Source of the DNA: Macrotrachela quadricornifera
Lineage: Eukaryota; Rotifera; Eurotatoria; Philodinida; Philodinidae
Direction: 5' to 3'
NCBI GenBank assembly: GCA_022393335.1
Contig: JAJEKB010021106.1
Span: forward strand, 426,148 to 490,147
Length of the DNA stretch: 64,000 bases
Shown here: positions 25,323 to 37,529 of the stretch, in pieces
How positions within the stretch are numbered: position 1 is the first letter of the stretch
Layout: the number at the start of each line of letters is the position of its first letter
Notes under the pieces: model-generated
Database searches by the model: none
Told to the model about the DNA's origin: nothing
Seen by the model: the letters and a program-made list of their open reading frames with translations, nothing else
Translations under genes and position numbers: made by a program

Positions 25323-26246
25323 ATGGATATCGGCGCTGATAAATTGCGTCGTGAAATTCAAATAATTCTTAAAGATGCTGATTTAAATACATTATCATCA
25401 AAAAAAGTTCGACAAATGCTTGAAGCTTTATTTAAATGTGATTTTACTGAACGTAAAAAAGAAATTGATGATATACTTATGGCTGAAATAACAACACGAG
25501 ATACAACACAAACAAATAATGATGAACAAGATGATGAAGATGATGCTCAAATTGATACATCTGATGATGAAAAACCATCACCATCACATACAAAAAAATC
25601 TAAAAAACAACAACGTCGAACTAATCATAATAATAATCAACAAACTAAATCTGATGAAGAACTTGCAATGGAAATTCATCAACAAGAAAATCGTCCTAGT
25701 CTTAGACATTCTAGACCAATTGTAAATTTTATTTCTATTAAATTTTAAATATTTCATTTGATTCTTTTTGTTTTTTTTCTTCTTCTAGAAATCAACAAGT
25801 TCATTATCAAATAAAAAAACTCCGACAATTAAAGTTGAACGACGAAAAACTTCATATAATAAAGAATTAGATTTAAGTGATCAATTAGCCAATGTTGTTG
25901 GTGGAAATCAAGTAAATTTAAAATAATTTATTTTTTAAATAACTATTTAGTTATTTTAGATGCCACGATCTGAAGTTGTTAAACGTATGTGGGCTTATTT
26001 TAAAGAACATAATTTACTAGTAAAGAAATTAATCTTAATTTTTTTTGTTTTATACAATATTTTTTAGGATCCACATAATAAACAATATGTTAATTGTGAT
26101 GAAACACTTACGAAATTATTTGGTAAAAGATTTTTTTGTTAAATAAATAATTTATTTTTTTTCTTTAAATAGGTCGAAAACGTATTCGTGCATTTGGGAT
26201 GCTCAAAGACTTAACAAAACATATGAGTGATCCGGATAAACAATAA
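25323..26246 (+). CDS. DEK_C plus SWIB/MDM2-domain protein, five exons (236 aa)
   Basis: Exons 25323-25721, 25789-25911, 25960-26019, 26068-26122 and 26173-26246; introns of 67, 48, 48 and 50 bp with GT-AG ends. Residues 1-55 resemble a DEK C-terminal-type DNA-binding domain (ILKDADLNTLSSKKVRQMLE). Residues 60-120 are low-complexity, rich in Asp, Glu, Asn, Gln and Lys. Residues about 165-232 form a SWIB fold, with RSEVVKRMWAYFKEHNL, DPHNKQ, CDETLTKLFG and the hydrophobic end FGMLKDLTKHM. The architecture matches small nuclear SWIB proteins linked to chromatin remodelling and RNA polymerase I upstream activation. A nuclear chromatin role is inferred from domains only. The first ATG in an AT-rich leader is used as start. 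Confidence 0.9.
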
Positions 26247-27930
26247 ACAAAATTCATATATATTTTTTTTTCTTCTGTTTTGGTCGCTGTGATAGAGTTA
26301 ATATCTTTTGTCAAGCATTATTAACTAAAAAGAAAGATCAAATTAAACTTATTTCTGTTCAGTTCTTCCGAGATCACTCTCTATATTATACATATAGATA
26401 TGCAAGGTTTCTGTTTTTTCTTTTCTTTTTTGGTGCCACCAAACTTTCTGTTTCGCTTGTTTGTTTTGTAAAACTGCTTTCATTGTAGTGTTTCACATAT
26501 ATATGTGCGTGTTTGTATATATATATACATTAACTTGTTCGTTTATTCTACTCATTGCGGTTTTTTTTTTCTTCTTTGTAGATTGAAAAAAAAAGGAAAT
26601 AAAAACTTTATGAAAGATTTATATTAAATGAAATTTATTTAAATATTATATCAATTATTGAATATTTTAGTTTTTAAAGAAAGAGGATAGTTCAATTTTA
26701 GATTTTTAGAATAATTTCGAGATATTTTTAAGAATGATAATGAATAGTTTCTTTCCTCCGTCATTATATGTAATGTGAAGATGAATCACATATTGATTGA
26801 TCCAATAATCGATAAGTGATTAAGGAATAAGGAGAGAAATACGATCTTGTTTGTATAGTTTTGTCTATTTTGAAAACAAAATGTGTACATATGAAATAAA
26901 GCTTTTATTTTTAATTGAAAAACTTTTCATATATTTTTCTTTTAACAAAACATAATAGGTGATAAACAGATAAAATGGAAAATATGGCTATTCATTATGT
27001 TTCACTCATTTATATAATGAAGAACTTCTCAATGTTTTTTTTTCTTCGGAAAAAAGTATAATTTTTTATGTTCGCTTCAATATGAGTGCAATTGAAAAAT
27101 AAGAAAGTATTCATTATTCTCTTTTTCGTAGAGAAAAGTTTAAGAGAAATAAATTGATTGCTTGTATGTCCGCACTTCACTAGTTGGTTGAAAAATAACG
27201 AAAAGTTATATTCCATAATTTACAAAATTACCAGTATCCATGAATCGTTCATCTATTATTTCTGTAACATACTATTTAAATATAAACTGTTAAATAATTT
27301 TCATATTACTGATAGTCACCATCCAAATGCAATATTGAACATTCTTTGTCTATAAGATAAACAATTCAAATTATCTATACATATGAATCTTCAAATGATA
27401 TTTATTTTCGATTAATAAAATATTCATACGTTTTAAAGTTTGTTTTATTTATTTTAATAGCTTAATGTTGATAATGAAAACCAACGTGAAGTTTTGTAAT
27501 GTATAAAGATCAAGCAAAAACTTGTGTTTTGTTTTAATTTCGACATTAGAAATTTTCTATCATCAATAAATATTTATACTATGAACAAAAATATGATAAC
27601 AAGAATGACAGAATCATCTTTGCAGTTAAAATATATATCATTAAATGCATTTACGTTAGATTTTATCTTTCGTTAATGTTGTCATCTGTTAAACGAGAAT
27701 CAATCATAAAGTCATTATAATCATGAATAATGAATCATAACAACTACGATCAGAATTGTTCGATGCTAAATCAAAGCTTGTAATTAAAGGTATAAATTAA
27801 TTTACTAACTTTTTTGCTAAATCTCGAGCACAATTATCTTTAATTTTTACATGCATCATCAATTTTATTGGTAAAATACGATGGTAAAGTTGATAACTCT
27901 AACTAGACATGTTGTATATTTTATGGGTAA
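26247..27930. other. Intergenic downstream of the SWIB gene
   Basis: AT-rich, with the SWIB 3' UTR at its left. A polyadenylation-like AATAAA occurs near 26890. No gene or repeat recognised before the TA at 27931 that begins the nested transposon. Confidence 0.35.
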
Positions 27931-28696
27931 TAGTAATTTACGCTATCGCCACTAATACCCAACTTTGTAAAACTGCATATAAGTGACCTTTACTAACACC
28001 CACACCTCGATGAGTTATGTTGACTAACATTCACTATCACCCACACTTCGGGTAACTAATAAACAAAATAAAGTGCCAACACACACTAAAAAATTACTCC
28101 TTCAACACCAACACCCATAGAATCACATAGCCTTTATTTTGCTCTGAATAAGTGCCACCCATCAAGACCTTTTGTCGAGAAACTTTGTCTTAGAAATCCA
28201 TGAAACCGACCAAAATATGTCTAAAGATATATACCATCACTCATAAGACCTATATAAATAAATCGATCACACCCAACTAGCCTTTATTAACACACACAGA
28301 AATACTCAATCTATCTATTGGTATATAATTCAAATATACTCTTAAATATAGGTATCTCAAAAACAAGTCAAAATATTAAAAATATCGAAAAAAGCAAAAA
28401 CACATGAAATTAAGAAAAATTAAATAAAAAATTGACTATTGTCTAATTGAATTATATAGAACAATTCGATAGAGGCAAGATACATTGCACTAACATCATA
28501 AAGAAGATATAATCTATTATATGAGATAAAGTTTGAAGTATTCTCTCAGTCATTATATTTCAAAAATGCTGAAAAATAATCATAAACACTTGAAAACTGT
28601 CACTAAAATCTAGTTAAAATTGTATTAACAGCTGGATAATAATTAATATATTTTCATCCACATTAACGAGTAAACCAGCAGATATTTGTTAATGAA

Positions 28697-29117
28697 CAGA
28701 GACATGTAGTTAGAGCTAATTTCATTTATAATTGTCTACGGCGATAACTGAAAATGAATCAACTATTTGAAAACATTCATCACAATCAAACAATTACTTC
28801 GGACATACCAAAAATAGCGAAGGAAGTACTATTTTTCCTTAAGTAAGAATATAAAAAAAACTTTCTTTTTTAACCAACAGATAGAGCGTGTTTCGCTCTA
28901 TCCTTCTGTGTTATTTGGTCACTATTAAACTGTTACCATAATAATAAAATTTGGATAAAATCTGTTTTTGTCGCATATACGCTGGTAGCATAAACATGGA
29001 TGCTTGTGAGTATTTTTGGAATAACTTTTGATAGGAACAAGGTAGAGAACTGCTGTTTTGGTTGTTGGGAAAAGGTGATGAAGACGCATCGAACCGTATA
29101 TTATAGATTTTTCTAAC
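28697..29117 (+). repeat. Inverted duplication arm A in the piggyBac 5' region
   Basis: This ~420-bp segment is nearly identical to the reverse complement of 29404-29830, including the palindrome ATAGAGCGTGTTTCGCTCTA. A ~290-bp spacer separates the arms. The right arm runs on into the transposase 5' region, so the left arm looks like an inverted copy of internal piggyBac sequence that replaced the normal 5' terminus. Confidence 0.85.
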
Positions 29118-29403
29118 TCGATTTTTGTAAGGTTTTAGCTTACCTTTTATAGAGGAAATCTATTCCATGAATTCTTTACAGTCAATTTTCAATAATCCTA
29201 TTCACATTGAAACCGCTAATCGAAGATCTACAGATAGCGAAAGACTCAGCTGTTAAAATTTAATTATTTATGGTTAATACCTATTCTAGACGAGCCTCCA
29301 CTATCATATTCTATCAAAGTTTTTGCTTTTTCTTGTTTTCATAAAACAAGCGTTTTTCCGATGACTAGAAAATTGAACAAAAACAAATCGTCAAAAAGCA
29401 GGG

Positions 29404-29830
29404 TAGAAAAATCTATAATACACGGTTCGATGCGTCTTCATCACCTTTTTCCAACAACCAAAACAGCAGTTCTCTACCTTGTTCCTATCAAAAGTTATTC
29501 CAAAAATACTCACAAGCATCCATGTTTATGCTACCAGCGTATATGCGACAAAAACAGATTTTATCCAAATTTTATTATTATGGTAACAGTTTAATAGTGA
29601 CCAAATAACACAGAAGGATAGAGCGAAACACGCTCTATCTGTTGGTTAAAAAAGAAAGTTTTTTTTATATTCTTACTTAAGGAAAAATAGTACTTCCTTC
29701 GCTATTTTTGGTATGTCCGAAGTAATTGTTTGATTGTGATGAATGTTTTCAAATAGTTGATTCATTTTCAGTTATCGCCGTAGAAATTATAAATGAAATT
29801 AGCTCTAACTACATGTTTCTATTCATTCAC
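29404..29830 (-). repeat. Inverted duplication arm A'
   Basis: Partner of 28697-29117. Sequence just downstream (29880-29940) matches the 5' region of piggyBac copy 3 (near 61570-61600), supporting that this arm lies in its native place and arm A is the copied one. Confidence 0.8.
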
Positions 29831-30068
29831 ATATTCACCACGATTCAGCTTTTATGGAAAAAGTCTTGCAAATATCCATTTCTGTCAATAGTTAACTTCT
29901 AGTAAATGCATGTAGTGACCTTTTCACTATCGTCTACGAGTGACTCACCGTTCTCTTCTTTATATCATGACAACTCATAAGTCAGTGCGAAATTTCCAGT
30001 TTTTTCTTACTTATTCTAATACCAGTGGTTTTACGTATAGAAACAACCGAAGTTCCCGAATCGTTCAT

Positions 30069-31744
30069 ATGTCGTTCGAAGAAATCGATACAGAAGAGAG
30101 CACTAGCTCACTTAGAGAAGTGAGTTTTTTGGTTGATGATCTGTATAGAATGCACCTTGAATCTAGAAGCTCCGACGAAGAAATATCTGATAACGAGGTG
30201 GGTTCAAATGTCTGAAATGAAACAGAATCGGAATCAGATGCAGAATTTATGGAAGATCATGGACTCATCGAAGAAGTAACTTCTGCTTCGGAGGATAATA
30301 TAGTCAATCCTATCGATTGTTATCGATATTTCATCACAGACGAAGTTATCGATCTTATGGTTCGTGAAACTAATCGATATGCAGAGCAATACTTACAAAC
30401 CCATGAGATTAGCATACAGTTCAAATATCGTGAATGGAACGCAACTACTTATGAAGAAATGTTCAAGTTCTTTGGGATCATTATCAAGATGGGATTGGTA
30501 CAAATACCACAGCTGAACCACCACTGTAGCAGCAGTCAGTTGTACGGGTTGGAGATTATTCGAAGTGCCATGTCGAGAGAGAGGTTCGAACTACTCCTCA
30601 AGTTTTGACATTTTTCGGACAATAATAACAATAATTCGAACCAAGACAGGCTATTCAAGTTGAAGCCACTCTCAGATTTACTGAAAGAGAGGTTTTCATC
30701 AGTATATATGTCTGGTTCAGTTATTAGTATTGATGAAAGTATGATACCATGGTGAGGCAGGCTTTTATTCAAGCAATATATACCTGGTAAAGCGCATAAG
30801 CACCGTATAAAGATGTACAAATTAGAAGCTACCAATCGATACACTTGGAATTATGTAATCTATACTGGCGAGCAAGAATCGATGGTAGGTGTTGGACATG
30901 CTCAAGCAGTAGTAATGAACTTATTAGATGGTCTGGATGCATGTTATCGAACCGTAGTAGCCGACAACTACTTTACGAGTATTTCTCTTGCAAAAGATCC
31001 GTTGGAACATGATATATATCTTATCGAAACACTAAAAAGGAATCGTGTTGGATCCGGAAGAAAAGTTCTTCAAGAAGAGTTTAATCGTTGTGAAGTTTAT
31101 GGGCTCCAGAATAAAGACAGAATAAAATTGATCATGTGGAAAGATAAACAAGACGCCTTAATTATATCTACAAAACCATCACATTCAGCAAGTGTAGTAG
31201 ACAGTGGAAAAACAAATTTTCAAAATGAGCGCATCATGAAGTCCCAAGTTGTATTAGATTACAACGAAGGAAGGCAAAGCACTGATTTATCTGATCAACT
31301 ATCATCATACTACACGTGTCTCAGGAAGTCAATAAAATGGTACCGCAAAGTGGCATTTGAACTAGTTTTTGGAATAGCACTCTTAAATAGCTATTTGATA
31401 TACAAGGAAAACTCCACGGACAGCAAAGTAACCATTCTGCAGTTTCGTGAAAGTCTTGTTCGATCCTTACTGCTTAGGACGCCAATCGAGAAGCTGAAAC
31501 CTGGTCCAAGACAACAATCGACAAGTCATTTGAAGCCCAAACTCGCTGATCACACGCTCGAAGAAAAAGAAGGATCTACGCGCAATGTCGGCAGACCATG
31601 TACTGGCTGCTAGGCAAAGGGAAGGGCACAACAGTCAAGAGAAGCAAGCTATGCGGCACCAAAGAAAGTAAAAACTTTCTGTTCTGACTGTGATCATTTT
31701 TTTGTCTTGAGTGTTTTAATGATAACCATTATGCTATGGGGTAA
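30069..31744 (+). pseudogene. piggyBac transposase, copy 1, with in-frame stops and one frameshift
   Basis: One frame carries almost the whole protein from MSFEEIDTEES. Stops interrupt it at 30216 (copy 3 has Trp here), 30606 (copy 2 has Leu), about 30754 (Lys in copy 2) and 31611. A frameshift follows in a T run near 31700, after which FCLECF-like Cys codons reappear and the frame ends at 31744. Catalytic segments survive: SIDESM (first Asp), VVADNYFTSI (second) and STDLSDQL (third), then a Cys-rich C-terminus. The acidic N-terminus matches copies 2 and 3. The protein would have performed TTAA-specific cut-and-paste. It is inactive, but the least decayed of the four copies. Confidence 0.9.
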
Positions 31745-32693
31745 AAGATTCAAATAAAATACTAGAGACAGCGCAGATGGCTCCTTATGTTTAACCTCTT
31801 GCTTAGAAAAAAGAAAAGAAAGTGATTTTCTATTACTTTCTCGTTAAAATATAGCGTGGTCCACCGGTGGGCCACATCGTGGCGAATGTCTTAACAAATA
31901 TCTGCTGGTTTATTCGTTAATGTGGATGAGAATATATTAATTATTATCCAGCTGTTAATACAATTTTAACTAGATTCTAGTGACAGTTTTCAAGGGTTTA
32001 TGATTATTTTTCAGCATTTTTGAAATATAATGACTGAGAGAATACTTCAAACTTTATCTCATATAATAGATTATATCTTCTCTATGATGTTAGTGCAATA
32101 TATCTTGCGTCTATCGAATTGTTCTATATAATTCAATTGGACAATAGTCAATTTTTTACTTAATTTTTCTTACTTTCATGTGTTTTTGCTTTTTTCGATT
32201 TTGTTAATATTTTGACGTGTTTTTGAGATACCTATATTTAAGAGTATATTTGAATTATATACCAATAGATAGATTGAGTATTTCTGTGTGTGTTAGTAAA
32301 GGTTAGTTGGGTGTGATCGACTCATTTATATAGGTCTTATGAGTGTTAGTATATATCTTTAGACATATTTTGATCGGTTTCATATGTTTCTCAGACAAAG
32401 TTTGTCGAGAAAAGGTCTTGAGGGATGGCACTTATTCGAGTCAAAATGAAGATTATGTGATTCTATGGATGTTAGTGAAGGTAAGTTAAAGTGTTTTTAC
32501 AGCATTTAAGAAAGATTCTGGGTATTAGTGCTGAAGGAGTAATTTTTTAGTGTGTGTTGACACTTTTTTTTGTTTATTAGTTACCCAAAGTGGATGTTAG
32601 TGAGCATAACTCATCGAGGTGTGGGTGTTAGTAAAGGTCACTTATATGCAGTTTTACAAAGTTGGGTGTTAGTGGCGATAGCGTAAATTACTA

Positions 32694-33914
32694 ATATCCT
32701 TGTCATGATGTGGCTAAGATTCATTCTTTTCAATATATAATATATTTATAAAGATGATATCAGAATGACCTATTCGATTAAATATATCCTTACTCTAGTA
32801 GATCCTTGAATATGAGTTTGATTTGTAATAAAGTATATGCAAAAGAAACAAAAACTTATTTTCGTAGTGGTTGTCGTTAATGTCCGTTTTCAACGTTCGC
32901 GAGTCTTTTTCTTTTAAAAGAAGAGGTAAGATCAAGAGTGTATATGAGTAAACGGCTTCCTAAAAGGCTAGGATAATAAAGAACAGAATCTCTTCCGCAA
33001 GTATATGATACTTTTTTCTGAGGAAAATGACAAAAGAAGAGTATTCTAAAAGTATACCTTTCGCATTTGTTTGACAATCCACATCATATTGATCATCGCA
33101 CAATATGAAATAGACATAGATTCAAAGGATATGTGCGACGTCGTTAAATGTATCTTAATAGGATCTTTCAATCCATGTATAAAATAGTCGAAAAAATTCG
33201 ATCAAGGACACACATAAATTATAAATAAAATAAGAGAAAGATATGAAATGCATCTCGAGAATAAAAAAGCGTCCCATAGAAATGTTCCAATATAGTACCC
33301 TTACATAATAGATAAAAATGAATAAGATGTATTGCTATCAGATTATCTAACAATGTCTAGTCATATGTTAAAGTGTCTTTTATAATTCGATATAAAAATG
33401 CTGTAAAAGTGCAGGAAAACGATAGTTGTAACGGCATCTATACTGCATTCGTTACGACAGTCGTTTCCGATAACACCGAAACGGTCATCTTAAACGACGT
33501 AGTTTATGACCATATTTCATTATTTTATGGTGCTTCGTAAACGATCATCGTAACGGCAGCCGTTTTGCACCATTTCTGGTCGTTTTCTTTCACGTGGGTT
33601 ATAGTTGTAAAAGTCAGAATGATCAATCTTCTTTAAAACAAATCATAGGCACGAATTTCTTTTTTTACTATAAACAAAGTTCGTTAAGATCGATAAGGTG
33701 CGCTAAGTTCCAACTTGAAAGCATTTCGGCACCTAAGTTTGTTCTTTTATAAGCATCAGAGTGTAATAAAATTCTGACAGTGAAAACTCTTTGATCAACA
33801 AACCAATTGTTCAGAGTTGTCTGAAAATCATCAAAAAAGATTGATGCTATTTTAATATAACGGGTGTCAAAGAATAAATGAGCCTCTCCCTATTTTCCAT
33901 TTATTTGACTCATA
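32694..33914. other. Intergenic with an ACGG-rich island
   Basis: AT-rich flank, then a GC-richer island at 33415-33600 with many CGTTT, ACGG and CCGTTT motifs in both directions, like the islands at 120-500 and 61940-62150. No gene is recognised. The short open frame at 32877-33077 looks like chance. Confidence 0.4.
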
Positions 33915-34785
33915 TTTTAGTGTTTACGAAAGACTTTTTTAGTAAAAGATTCCTCGTCAAATTCTCTACAAAATCATATATTTTTAAAATTAAAACCTAC
34001 TTCAAAAATGTTTGAAAAAAGATGAAAAATACAAACATACAAAATTCTTTACTTTCCAACTAGTTAGAAATAATGAATGGCTATAGTTTGCATGTAATTT
34101 TTACCACTTCACCATATTAAAAATACGAATCATACAAAAAGATGCAGCGTGAAAAGCTGTACAATCTACATAAGACCAATTATTTAATAATTGCACTTTT
34201 TGATGTCACAATAGACATCATTTTGAGCAATCAAATTTTGACTGTGTGGAAATGAATGCTTTTAAGTACACAATGAATTTGATTTTTCCTATTTCCTCTT
34301 GTTATTGTCTGATATGCTGTATTAGAAAGAAATAAAATACACCACAAGATGCAGCGTGAAAAGCTCTACAATTTACAAAGAACAATTACAGGAAAATAAG
34401 GTGGGAAAAAAATAAATTCGTCGTGTACTTAAAAGCATTAATTTCCACGCAGTCAAAATTTGATTGCTCAAGGTTATGCCTATTTTAACAACAAAAAGTG
34501 CAATTATTAAACAATCGGTCTTATGTAAATTCTACAGCTTTTCACGCTGCATCTTTTCATATGTTTCGTTCTTTCAGTACAATGAAGTAAGTAATGAAAA
34601 TTCGGAATACAAAGTGTGGCCATTCATTGTGCCTACTCAATTTGAAAGTAGAGCATTTTGTATGTTTCTATTTTTCACCTTTTTTCAAATATTTTTGAAA
34701 TGGGTTTTAATTTTAAAAATATATGGTTTTGTAGAGAATTTGACGGGGAATCTTTTTCTAAAAAATGTTTTCGTAAACAGTAAAA
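33915..34785. mobile_element. Fold-back element with ~380-bp arms, TA-flanked
   Basis: The ends TTTTAGTGTTTACGAAA and TTTTCGTAAACAGTAAAA are inverted. TA lies at 33913-33914 and 34786-34787. Left arm 33915-34300 and right arm 34440-34785 match inverted, including AGATGCAGCGTGAAAAGCT at 34141 and its complement near 34539. An extra copy of that motif lies in the loop at 34341. There is no coding potential; open frames in the right arm are by-products. Confidence 0.75.
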
Positions 34786-34787
34786 TA

Positions 34788-35370
34788 CTAGTGAAATCCC
34801 GTTAATGATATTTTTTTTGCTTAACATAAATGAACATGTCAAAAGTAATCTTTACATAGACATCAAATTTTGTTATGTTCTATGCAGAAGTGTTGGTTTT
34901 ATTTAGTTTTAATAAAAAATCGTTAAATGACCGGAACTTACAGCGTGTTAAACAAACAATTTTTTCTTTTTTTTAATTATAGTGATATTTAATGTAGCTA
35001 ATTAGAAACTTTTCTATATTTTTCATTTTTACAACGTAAAATACTTAACATCATCCCATATACCTTGACGTAAGTATAATTAAAAAAAGGAGAATAATCA
35101 TTATATGACAAATAATTGTCCCTATTTAAATTTATTACTCGTAATTCAAGATAATAGATTGTCTTTTTTTATTACTATAAAAATAAACTATGTGTATAGA
35201 TAAAAGAGAATAGATAATATTACTATTCCAAAATGCCTTTGATTTCATAAAGCTATCATGCGTAAATAAATGAAAGAATTTATTTAATAAAATCACCGCA
35301 TTATAACATGTTTCTTTTCTCAAATAAAGTGTGAATATATATACTCTTTTCTTCTACATCAAAAACAAGA
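34788..35370. other. Intergenic upstream of receptor copy 5
   Basis: AT-rich promoter-side region of the first plus-strand receptor. It does not resemble the 5' blocks of the other plus-strand copies. Nothing else recognised. Confidence 0.35.
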
Positions 35371-36291
35371 GTGATGGCATTTGACAATAATACATCAACA
35401 GTAATTATTGAATCATGGTTTATTCCCTTCGATATTCTCATGATACTAGGTACTGTCTTAGCTGTTACGCTTGCTTTAATCTATTTATTGATTATTATTT
35501 TTGATAAAACATGTCATACAATTCCTATGATGCTCATTGCACATTCATCTTTAGCTGAACTTATTTTTGGAAGTGATATGCTTAGTATGGCTATATTTCA
35601 ATTATACAGTGATCTTAAACAAATTCAATATGAAGACTCACTTTGTGTTTTTCGAGGTTTTCTTGGTTATGTAGTTACAGTTCTGCAGTATTATTCATAT
35701 TTATTACAAGCTATTTATCGATATATAACTGTTGTTTATCCTAATCGTTTATTTTGGCAATCAGCAAAATTTCAAGGTTTTCTTATATGTTTAATATGGA
35801 TATTTGGTTTTCTATGTCCTCTACCATATATACTTACTGATGAAATTAAATATCATATAGATAATCAAATATGTCAAATGCCACTTCGATTATCATTTTT
35901 AACAATTTATAATGCACTTTGTGTTTATATGATACCGAACTCATTAATTATATTCATCTATTTAAAATTAGTTCGATATGTTCGAGAAATGAGTAAACAT
36001 ATCACACCAGTTAATTTATTAGTACGTGCACAGTTAGAATTAAAAATGGTTCAACGTATAGTTATACTTGTTACTGGCCTTGTTATACTTGGTCTTCCTT
36101 ATGCAATATTTATTTTTATATCACTTTTTACTGTTCCACCAAAATATCATTTTCGAATTGCATATATTTTTGTTGATGTATCGTTAGCATTTGTAATGAT
36201 TGTTTTATTTCAATTTACAGATCCGCTTAAAACATTTATGAAGAAAAGATTTAATAGACGAAGAAATTTGATATTACCAACGATTAACTGA
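35371..36291 (+). CDS. Rhodopsin-like 7TM receptor, copy 5 (306 aa)
   Basis: First gene of the plus-strand array. Helices lie roughly at 17-43, 50-76, 93-118, 133-155, 175-202, 226-252 and 262-284. Cys92 and Cys168 form the loop disulfide. Residues 116-118 are YRY, helix 6 has GLPYAIF (241-247), and helix 7 ends FTDPLK (282-287) before a basic tail with KKRFNRRR. NNTST near residue 6 is a possible glycosylation site. The second codon is also Met (MMAF), so the start could be either. Its 3' flank (36292-36610) matches that of copy 6 at 43224, although the 5' flanks differ, suggesting recombination or conversion within the array. It probably signals through a G protein at the membrane; ligand unknown. 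Confidence 0.9.
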   Translation: MMAFDNNTSTVIIESWFIPFDILMILGTVLAVTLALIYLLIIIFDKTCHTIPMMLIAHSSLAELIFGSDMLSMAIFQLYSDLKQIQYEDSLCVFRGFLGYVVTVLQYYSYLLQAIYRYITVVYPNRLFWQSAKFQGFLICLIWIFGFLCPLPYILTDEIKYHIDNQICQMPLRLSFLTIYNALCVYMIPNSLIIFIYLKLVRYVREMSKHITPVNLLVRAQLELKMVQRIVILVTGLVILGLPYAIFIFISLFTVPPKYHFRIAYIFVDVSLAFVMIVLFQFTDPLKTFMKKRFNRRRNLILPTIN

Positions 36292-37520
36292 ATGGTTGAA
36301 ACTAAGTTTAAGATTTTAAAACTTATTTAATACTATGTCTTGTTATTAAAATTATATGAAGATATATGTAAATAAATTGCGATCTTATTAAAGAATTAAG
36401 ATAAAGAAAATTGAGGATTTGATAGAAAAATATAGAAAAACTATAAGGTAAATAAAAGCAAGAAAGAAGAAAGAGAATACAAAGTACATGAAAATGTTCT
36501 TTCGAAGAAATGCTCAGTGAAATAGTTTGCTAATTAAATCCGATTGAAATTTTAAACTCTTATAGACATAACCAAACTTATCGATCCGAATTGAACGTAA
36601 GAAAACAAGATAACGCTTGTCGAGGCTGACTCGCTTTATCCTCGACTGAATTTTTATCCTCAAGTTGATACTTCTGTCTTCCTGAAACAACTCGTTATAA
36701 CCCTATTTTGATATTTTATTGGTATTTTTTTCCTCTATAAATTCAGCTCTAACTTTAAAAATGTGATTAGTATTAGAATTAACCATGTTATGAAATAAAT
36801 ATATTGCGGTAGTTATGTTGAGTATCAGAATAATATAAATAATACCGTTTATTCTAATTTAATCAATCGTTGACGCAAAATTAATCGTTCAGTACAATAT
36901 TATGCGAGAAAATCATATTTGAAAGAAGTATCCTTTACAACCGAGAAAAATATTCAGAAATATAATTTTTCTCTTTATTTTATGGTAGCAACAGCGTTAC
37001 CATGTGCTTTTTATTTATTTTGTATCGCTTTAATATATAGGCAATTTATAACAGAGTATACAGATGAATTAGAGTGTTTAACTCGACTGATGGGAAATGA
37101 AAGTGCTCGTGATATCATTTCCAGTTGTACTATTCATGAATATATCTTTTAATAAAGTAACAAGTAATATTCATCGACTGTCGATTCACTTGGTCCTAGA
37201 CTGACACAACAGGAATGTCGATATAATTGCTGATAGATATGAACGGGGATTAAATAAGGTTGGTTGCGCGTAACCGCATAACTTGGCTATAGTGTTCATC
37301 TGGCAAACATACTTGCAAAAGTCGCGAAGAAGATCATAAAGATTACCGCGTCATTATGGTTTAAATTAATCCAACAGCATTGAATAAAAATATCGATCAT
37401 TGTTTGACTATTTATTTTGATTAGTTTATTATTCAATGCCGTATCAATAACTAGATGCTTTATCGATAAATTAGGATTTTACAAGTGAGTTTGAACATTA
37501 AATTATGATAAACAGAAATC
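36292..37520. other. Receptor 3' flank and intergenic sequence
   Basis: 36292-36610 is duplicated downstream of copy 6, where it is interrupted at about 43435-47147. The position near 36485-36510 is therefore the uninterrupted counterpart. The open frame at 36919-37152 has one hydrophobic stretch but no family signature. The remainder is AT-rich. Confidence 0.5.
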
Positions 37521-37529
37521 ATATTCTTT

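Larger units (their letters stand above)
28693..31890 (+). mobile_element. piggyBac-type transposon (copy 1) inserted at TTAA
   Basis: Bounded by TTAA at 28689-28692 and 31891-31894. The right end read inward is GACATTCGCCACGATGTGG, similar to the ends of copies 2 and 3 at 52112 and 59220. The left end does not show this terminal repeat: it begins with an inverted copy of internal sequence. The transposase pseudogene occupies 30069-31744. The two flanking host arms meet exactly at the TTAA. Confidence 0.85.
27933..32691. mobile_element. Palindromic TA-flanked element carrying a piggyBac at its centre
   Basis: Left arm 27933-28692 and right arm 31891-32691 are inverted copies of each other, starting GTAATTTACGCTATCGCC at each outer end and flanked by TA (27931-27932 and 32692-32693). 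The arms carry many subterminal repeats of GTGTTAGT / ACTAACAC (for example GGGTGTTAGTGGCG and GGTGTTAGTAAAGG). The left arm has lost about 55 bp present in the right. Without the inner piggyBac the element is about 1.56 kb and almost entirely palindromic. No coding region is left in the arms. Confidence 0.85.

Noticed and set aside
29361..29594. Open frame inside the piggyBac 5' region
   Set aside because: It lies in the inverted-duplication arm and its mirror arm does not keep the frame. No transposase motif.
34464..34805. 113-codon open frame
   Set aside because: It lies entirely in the right arm of a fold-back element and has no motif.
36919..37152. 77-codon open frame downstream of receptor copy 5
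   Set aside because: There is one hydrophobic segment only and no family signature. It lies in non-duplicated AT-rich sequence. Not supported as a gene.
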